Positions 6,163-10,175 of a DNA stretch of 10,175 nucleotides are shown here, one piece after another. Within the stretch, counting starts at the first letter, position 1. Every line of letters begins with the position of its first letter. Below the pieces are notes generated by a model. That model was not told the DNA's origin. It made no database searches and was given only the letters and a program-made list of their open reading frames with translations. The stretch is from contig CAKOOU010000035.1 of the NCBI GenBank assembly GCA_934098455.1, positions 1-10,175 on the forward strand. The letters are read 5' to 3'. Origin of the DNA: an uncultured Bacilli bacterium. Its GTDB lineage: Bacteria > Bacillota_I > Bacilli_A > RF39 > UBA660. The translations under genes were made by a program, and so were the position numbers.

Positions 6163-7494
6163 TTATTTTTTAAATAATTCTTCTATTTCTTTTATTCCTC
6201 TTTTAGATATTTTATCTACTACTAATGGACGTCTTTTTATAAATTTAAATTCACCATCTACTTCTTTTGTATCTGTTAATCCAGTTTGAACAAACTCAAA
6301 TATAGGCTTTAATTCTATTTCTCCATCTTTCATACCTATTATTTCACTTATATTTGTTATTTTTCTTTTACCATCAGCCATTCTTTCAATATTAACAACT
6401 AAATCAATAGCATTTATAATGTATTCACGTATTGCTTTTATTGGTATTTCTAAACCACTCATTAATACTAAAGTTTCTAATCTATTTAATGCATCAACTA
6501 CACCATTAGCGTGAAGTGTTGTAAGTGAGCCATCGTGTCCAGTGTTCATTGCTTGTAACATATCGAATGCTTCTTTTCCACGACATTCGCCTACTATAAT
6601 TCTATCTGGTCTCATACGTAAAGAGTTTCTTACTAAATCTCTTATTGTAATTTCATTTCCAGCGCCATAACTAACTGTTCTTGTTTCTAATGATATTAGA
6701 TGGTCTTGATGTAATTTAAGTTCTGCTGCATCTTCTATAGTGATAATACGTTCAACATTATCTATAAAACTTCCTAATATATTAAGTAATGTAGTTTTAC
6801 CACTACCAGTACCACCACAAACTATTATATTTAATTTACCCTTAACAGAATATTCTAAAAACTTAGCCATTTCATTAGTTAATGTACCTATTCTTAAAAG
6901 TTCATCTATTGATACCATATCATCTTTAAATTTACGTATAGTAACTATTGGTCCTTTAACACTTAATGGTGGAATAATAGCATTTATACGAGAACCATCA
7001 CTTAATCTACTATCTACCATTGGATTAGAAGTATCTATTGTTCTTCCTAAAGGTTGTATTAATCTTTGTATAGTACGAACTATATGTTCATCATTAATAA
7101 AAGATACACTTTCATCTTTTCTAATTCTTCCATCAATTTCTATATATACTTCATGAGGTCCATTAACCATTATTTCAGTAATATTTTTATCTTTTAGTAA
7201 TTCACTTAAAGGTCCATTACCATTTATTTCATCTTCTATCATATTGAATATATGACTACGTTCTAAATTAGTTAAATCATATCCCTCAATAGATTTATCT
7301 ATTTCATTATTTATAAAACTCTCTAAAGATGAACCAACAGGTATTTCCTTATCAATAATATTTTCTATAATTTTAGTTCTTAATTTATCTAATAATACTT
7401 TATCAGGAAATACATCATAATCATTAATAACTTCATCATTAGTTTTAGTTCTTTCTATTTCAAATTCATTTAATAAACTTTTATTCTTTTTCAT
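6163..7494 (-). CDS. tadA: Tad/Flp pilus assembly ATPase TadA (CpaF family)
   Basis: This cytoplasmic hexameric ATPase of the type II/IV secretion family powers Tad pilus assembly. Counted from the ATG at 7494 (443 residues), the protein has an N-terminal domain with ITEIMVNGPHEVYIE (105-119), the Walker A GGTGSGKT (227-234), the Asp box TIEDAAEL (252-259), the Walker B region RIIVGECRGKE (298-308) and the His box GHDGSLTTLHA (319-329). All catalytic elements are intact. A GTG at 7503 would add three residues, but AGGTGA lies 5 nt before the ATG at 7494, so that start is chosen. It overlaps the end of the TadZ-like gene by 14 nt. In these clusters CpaF-type ATPases are confirmed by neighbouring tadB/tadC, as here; the VirB11 relatives of conjugation systems are the alternative and do not fit the context. 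Confidence 0.97.
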   Translation of the reverse strand: MKKNKSLLNEFEIERTKTNDEVINDYDVFPDKVLLDKLRTKIIENIIDKEIPVGSSLESFINNEIDKSIEGYDLTNLERSHIFNMIEDEINGNGPLSELLKDKNITEIMVNGPHEVYIEIDGRIRKDESVSFINDEHIVRTIQRLIQPLGRTIDTSNPMVDSRLSDGSRINAIIPPLSVKGPIVTIRKFKDDMVSIDELLRIGTLTNEMAKFLEYSVKGKLNIIVCGGTGSGKTTLLNILGSFIDNVERIITIEDAAELKLHQDHLISLETRTVSYGAGNEITIRDLVRNSLRMRPDRIIVGECRGKEAFDMLQAMNTGHDGSLTTLHANGVVDALNRLETLVLMSGLEIPIKAIREYIINAIDLVVNIERMADGKRKITNISEIIGMKDGEIELKPIFEFVQTGLTDTKEVDGEFKFIKRRPLVVDKISKRGIKEIEELFKK

Positions 7495-8245
7495 AACTAT
7501 CACCTAATGCATCTTCTATAATAGAATCTAATACTTTATAATCTTTAGTACCTACATACTTTTTATTTAAAGTAACTATATCACCATTCATTATATATCC
7601 ATCAATATTTTTTATATATAATTTACTACTTATAACATAATCTATATTATCTTTAATAATATCTTTAATATCATAATTACTAAAATATTCTCTTTCACAT
7701 CTTATACTATTATTTAAAACTATTTTATAATTATTTTTATCTAAATCTTTAAATATACTAATTAATGTTCTCATATTTTTTATATCAAAAGAATCATTAC
7801 TTAAAACAAATAATATATCATCACTTTTATCTAATAATGATAAGTTAATTTCATTTAATATATGATTAGTATCTAGTATTATTAAATCGTAGTTGAATTT
7901 AACTTTATCTAGTAATATATCTAAATATGTACTATCTATTTTATTAGATTTTCTAGGGTCTTTAGGGCTTGCTATAAAATCTATATATTCATTATATTTT
8001 GTAACGTAATCTTTAATATCTTCATATCTATTGTTGTTATAATCATCTACAAAGTTATAGATAGTTTTATTAACTTCTTTATTTAATGCTAAGGCTATAG
8101 AACCTCCATATATATCCATGTCTATAATTAATGTTTTTATTTTTTGATTTGATGCTGCACCTGCTAAATTTAATGATAATATACTTTTACCTATACCACC
8201 TTTTACACCAAATAAACATAATATTTTTCCTCTATCTAAATTCAT
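7481..8245 (-). CDS. tadZ: TadZ/CpaE-like MinD/ParA ATPase
   Basis: TadZ proteins localise the Tad machinery, usually to a cell pole. The 254-residue protein has a deviant Walker A KGGIGKS (15-21; signature Lys15 and P-loop Lys20), the switch I-region DMDIYGGS (42-49) and a Walker B-like YDLIILDTN near residues 138-146. This places it in the MinD/ParA superfamily. Many TadZ/CpaE proteins have an N-terminal receiver-like domain; this one starts directly with the ATPase domain, so it is a short form. The C-terminal part (170-254) is Lys/Asn/Ile-rich and poorly conserved. The assignment to TadZ rests on its position directly before tadA and on the overlap with it. The ATG has AGGTGA a few nt upstream. 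Confidence 0.88.
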   Translation of the reverse strand: MNLDRGKILCLFGVKGGIGKSILSLNLAGAASNQKIKTLIIDMDIYGGSIALALNKEVNKTIYNFVDDYNNNRYEDIKDYVTKYNEYIDFIASPKDPRKSNKIDSTYLDILLDKVKFNYDLIILDTNHILNEINLSLLDKSDDILFVLSNDSFDIKNMRTLISIFKDLDKNNYKIVLNNSIRCEREYFSNYDIKDIIKDNIDYVISSKLYIKNIDGYIMNGDIVTLNKKYVGTKDYKVLDSIIEDALGDSYEKE

Positions 8246-8253
8246 AATATCAC

Positions 8254-8691
8254 CTATTTTTCATATGTAAATTTTATTTCATTATCTATTTTATTTGCTT
8301 TTACTTTTATTATTGTTTTACTATTTTTCTTTACTTTAAATGTTATACCTAGTATTTTAATTTCAGTTGTTTCATTGAATGATTTTTTTAATGAAGTTAA
8401 TAAACTAAAATAATTATGTTCATTTATAACATTTACTTCATAATCATTAGCATCTACTACTAAACTATCTACCTCATAATTATTTAATTTATATAATCTT
8501 TTTATTTCATCATAATATTCTGTACTATCTAAATCACTATTTATAGTATCTTTTATAATATTTTCTGTTATGTGTTTATATCTATTATTTTCACTATAAC
8601 TATTTACAGTATCTACTATTAAAAGTGCTATAACAATAAATAATGGTATTAAAATAATAAATATTATATTAGATTTTCCTTTATTATTCAT
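8254..8691 (-). CDS. Pilin-like protein of the Tad operon, second (TadE/TadF/TadG-like position)
   Basis: The 145-residue protein has a short N-terminus MNNKGKSN, one hydrophobic helix at about 8-27 (IIFIILIPLFIVIALLIV) and a polar extracytoplasmic domain. This layout and the neighbouring TadE suggest a minor pilin or pseudopilin. If cleavage follows Gly5, as in the neighbour, position +5 would be Ile and not the conserved Glu, as in some tip pseudopilins of type II systems. The ATG lies inside the end of the TadE gene (8-nt overlap), with AAAGGA upstream. No specific family was recognised; naming it TadF or TadG would go beyond the evidence. Confidence 0.75.
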   Translation of the reverse strand: MNNKGKSNIIFIILIPLFIVIALLIVDTVNSYSENNRYKHITENIIKDTINSDLDSTEYYDEIKRLYKLNNYEVDSLVVDANDYEVNVINEHNYFSLLTSLKKSFNETTEIKILGITFKVKKNSKTIIKVKANKIDNEIKFTYEK

Positions 8692-9022
8692 TATATATAG
8701 TCCTTTCTACAATTATATTAGGACTTATTATTTTGTCTAGTCCTGGTGTAATAAATTTATATTTTTTTTCTAATTTTATTTTAATGTATTTATCGTCATC
8801 TTCTAAATTATATTTTATATCTTTATCATTTTTATTTATAAATTTATTTATTTCTTCATTAGTTTCATTATTTTTATACATTTTATCTACATCAGTTATT
8901 ATATTTTCTAATCTATTTTTATTATAACTCATTATACCTAAGTCAACTATTGCTAGCAATACAAATATCATAACTGGTAATATAATTATAAATTCTACTA
9001 ATGCTTGTCCCTTCTTATTCAT
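8684..9022 (-). CDS. tadE: TadE-type pseudopilin, first gene of the Tad operon
   Basis: The 112-residue protein begins MNKKGQALVEF, the TadE-like signature: a Gly5 cleavage site, then Gln, Ala, Leu, Val and Glu at +5, followed by a hydrophobic helix to about residue 30 (IIILPVMIFVLLAIVDLGI). The remaining 80 residues are charged and Asn/Lys-rich. Such proteins are processed by a prepilin peptidase and become minor pilins in the Tad pilus. An upstream GTG at 9028 is in frame but overlaps the Shine-Dalgarno AGGAGAG (9034-9028), which is correctly spaced for the ATG at 9022. It follows the promoter at 9054-9046 and is the first gene of the pilus operon. No Flp-type major pilin was found in the window, so this protein could also be the main subunit. 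Confidence 0.85.
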   Translation of the reverse strand: MNKKGQALVEFIIILPVMIFVLLAIVDLGIMSYNKNRLENIITDVDKMYKNNETNEEINKFINKNDKDIKYNLEDDDKYIKIKLEKKYKFITPGLDKIISPNIIVERTIYNE

Positions 9023-9045
9023 ACGCACTCTCCTATGATAATTAA

Positions 9046-9054
9046 ATTATACCA
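9046..9054 (-). promoter_or_regulatory. Promoter (extended -10) of the Tad operon
   Basis: TGGTATAAT (minus sense) is a perfect consensus extended -10. It lies between the terminator of the upstream surface gene and the first Tad gene. No clear -35 is seen in the adjoining T-rich sequence, as is usual for extended -10 promoters. The leader would be about 17 nt and contains AGGAGAG. Confidence 0.65.
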
Positions 9055-9062
9055 AAGTACAG

Positions 9063-9093
9063 AAAAAAAATAAAGTATTTAACTTTATCTTTT
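9063..9093 (-). terminator. Terminator after the right-hand surface gene
   Basis: In minus sense, AAAAGATAAAGT (9093-9082) pairs with ACTTTATTTTTT (9076-9065) around a 5-nt loop, with one G-T wobble, and ends in a run of eight T (9070-9063). It lies 16 nt after the stop codon at 9110 and separates the surface gene from the pilus operon. On the plus strand there is no equivalent T-run. Confidence 0.7.
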
Positions 9094-9109
9094 ATCAACT
9101 TTTATTATT

Positions 9110-10175
9110 TTATTCTGTAACTATTTTATATGGGTCACTACTTGTTCCTGTTCCAGTGAATTTGACATCTTTTTTTAGATTTATTGTTGGTCGGAAAGTG
9201 TAAGGGTAGCCTTCTGTGCTCGAATCGACGTTAAGTGATTCGGTGCGGCCAAACGCTCCATTAATGCTCCACTCGCGCGCACTTGAGCCACTATAGTAGC
9301 AAGGAGACAAGAGCCAACAAATAAAAATTGTTGAAGAATTATACAAATAATATTTATTATTATTTATGGCCCTATATCCTCCAGCATATGTTACCTCATC
9401 ATTAGATAATAATCCTATTGGATATTTTAAATTTCCATTTGTTTCTTTTCCATTCGGTAAAGTACTTTTTGTTGTAGTGTATCTTGAATAATTTACTTCT
9501 TGTACATTTGCACACTTTAATGTATAACCATCATGTCCATAATTTGTATAATGTGTTCCTATTCCATCTCTATATTTAGGTACTTTATCTCCACAAAATA
9601 ATGTGTCTGCTAAATAGTTTGCATAATTTGTTTTTAAATTATCTTCATACCATTTGTCTACTGCAATTTTAACTGTACTATCATTTTTATTTTCATGGGT
9701 TGCTTCGTATGTTGTACTTCCTGGTGTTCCATACATGTAACCTACATATGCATTGTCATCAGTTTTAGTATTAAATGCTGTTGTTATTACATTTCCACTT
9801 GAATCTTTTGCAACATCATCTAGTATTAGTCTTGTTGAACCATCTCCATTTATTCTTACAATTCGCCATATTTTAGCTGCAAATGATACATAATTATCTA
9901 TTACATTCCCTCTAAAATAATAACTTACTCCATAATCATCTGGTGCTGTATTTAATATATGTTCATTCGCTCCAGATATACTTGTAAATGTTGTTGCTTC
10001 ACTTCCTAATGTTGTACTATTTGATGCTTTTGGATTTTGTGCCGAATTTATTATTTGATAAGCCATGGTATTCTTTTCATATTTATATGGATTGTAACCT
10101 TCTACTTTATCTAAATTAATTGTAAAATCACTTGATGTCTTTGTTAAATTTATTGTTACTGTTTGTGAATCCTCT
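9110..10175 (-). CDS. Large secreted/surface protein, C-terminal part (5' end beyond window)
   Basis: The frame stays open to the window edge (first full codon 10174-10172, reading EDSQTVTINLTKTSS), so an ATG at 10066 is internal and has no ribosome-binding site. The 354 visible residues look extracellular: Asn/Thr/Ser/Tyr/Gly-rich, no membrane segment, ending DPYKIVTE. A conserved-looking block is SYYFRGNVIDNYVSFA (84-99), then WRIVRINGDGSTRLIL (103-118). Four cysteines (194, 221, 286, 292) may form disulfides. The last part, with WLLSP (287-291) and FRPTINLKKDV (327-337), recalls C-terminal ligand-binding domains of C-type-lectin or formylglycine-enzyme-like fold found in surface proteins of gut Bacillota; this is from memory and not a verified family. 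It stops 88 nt before the TadE start, with a terminator in between, so it is a neighbour of the pilus operon and not part of it. No sorting motif or C-terminal anchor is present, so anchoring, if any, must be N-terminal. Confidence 0.85.
   Translation of the reverse strand, partial: EDSQTVTINLTKTSSDFTINLDKVEGYNPYKYEKNTMAYQIINSAQNPKASNSTTLGSEATTFTSISGANEHILNTAPDDYGVSYYFRGNVIDNYVSFAAKIWRIVRINGDGSTRLILDDVAKDSSGNVITTAFNTKTDDNAYVGYMYGTPGSTTYEATHENKNDSTVKIAVDKWYEDNLKTNYANYLADTLFCGDKVPKYRDGIGTHYTNYGHDGYTLKCANVQEVNYSRYTTTKSTLPNGKETNGNLKYPIGLLSNDEVTYAGGYRAINNNKYYLYNSSTIFICWLLSPCYYSGSSAREWSINGAFGRTESLNVDSSTEGYPYTFRPTINLKKDVKFTGTGTSSDPYKIVTE
9188..9319 (-). other. GC-rich island in the 3' end of the surface gene (possible variable region)
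   Basis: By hand count 9191-9300 has 58 G/C in 110 bases (53%), while 9321-9360 next to it has 4 in 40 (10%) and 9121-9180 has 19 in 60. The island encodes visible residues 286-329, from CWLLSP to FRP. Codons such as CTC, GCG, CGC, GAG, GGC, ACC, GTC and TCG are used, which are rare elsewhere in the window. The reading frame continues through it, so it is a coding patch rather than an insertion that breaks the gene. Its origin is inferred: a diversified region or a recombined cassette. Confidence 0.8.

Noticed and set aside
6740..7156. 138-codon open frame on the plus strand
   Set aside because: It lies antisense inside tadA, whose catalytic motifs are fully conserved in this stretch, and its translation resembles no family; it is a shadow frame.
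8733..8927. 64-codon plus-strand frame
   Set aside because: It is antisense to the TadE-type gene; the Phe/Ser/Leu-rich translation is what the reverse of Lys/Asn-rich coding gives.
9188..9319. Insertion sequence or assembly chimera as cause of the GC island
   Set aside because: There are no terminal repeats, target duplications or frame breaks, and the encoded residues continue a plausible domain. A chimera cannot be fully excluded without reads.
9110..10066. Treating the ATG at 10066 as the start of the right surface protein
   Set aside because: The frame is open upstream to the window edge, the upstream translation has the same composition, and no Shine-Dalgarno or signal peptide is found at this ATG.

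Overview
The window is very AT-rich (only about a quarter of bases look like G or C), and every gene supported here lies on the minus strand. Shine-Dalgarno sites are strong (AGGAGG, AGGTGA, AGGGTG), promoters are of extended -10 type, and conserved Trp residues are encoded by TGG. This points to a low-GC Bacillota (Firmicutes) using the standard code, probably an uncultured gut lineage of Bacilli/RF39 type. That placement is inference from style, not from a marker gene search.

Reading in the direction of transcription (from high to low coordinates): (1) 10175-9110 is the 3' part of a large secreted/surface protein. Its last ~45 codons before the closing motif form an abrupt island of about 53% GC inside AT-rich DNA. 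A terminator (9093-9063) follows it. (2) An extended -10 promoter at 9054-9046 opens a compact Tad (tight adherence) pilus operon: a TadE-type pilin (9022-8684), a second pilin-like protein without Glu5 (8691-8254), a short TadZ/CpaE-like ATPase (8245-7481), the TadA/CpaF secretion ATPase (7494-6163) and the two platform proteins TadB (6148-5144) and TadC (5144-4464). Genes overlap or nearly touch, so they are probably co-translated. (3) A zinc-ribbon/TM2 protein (4432-4064) and an overlapping DUF2752-type protein (4074-3712, TTG start) follow. Next comes an HExxH protein of unknown function (3704-2736) that ends at an AT-rich hairpin terminator. (4) A SEDS peptidoglycan glycosyltransferase of the FtsW/RodA family (2672-1506) and UDP-glucose 4-epimerase galE (1488-487) form a second transcription unit. 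(5) The 205-bp gap 282-486 holds a promoter-like sequence and a heavily structured leader, and then the start of another secreted protein (281-1, cut by the window edge).

Together the genes concern the cell surface: pilus assembly, cell-wall synthesis, a sugar-nucleotide supplier for surface glycans, and two exported proteins flanking them. No Flp major pilin, prepilin peptidase or secretin is visible here; a secretin would not be expected in a monoderm.

Two signals deserve a second look. The first is the C-terminal GC island of the right-hand surface protein. Its position, size and sharp edges recall a diversity-generating-retroelement variable region or a recently exchanged cassette. The second is the leader of the left-hand surface gene. 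It combines an 11-G homopolymer, a long imperfect stem, a 10-bp pairing that would cover the start codon, and an in-frame upstream ORF ending 6 nt before that start. It is a candidate phase-variable or RNA-structure switch.
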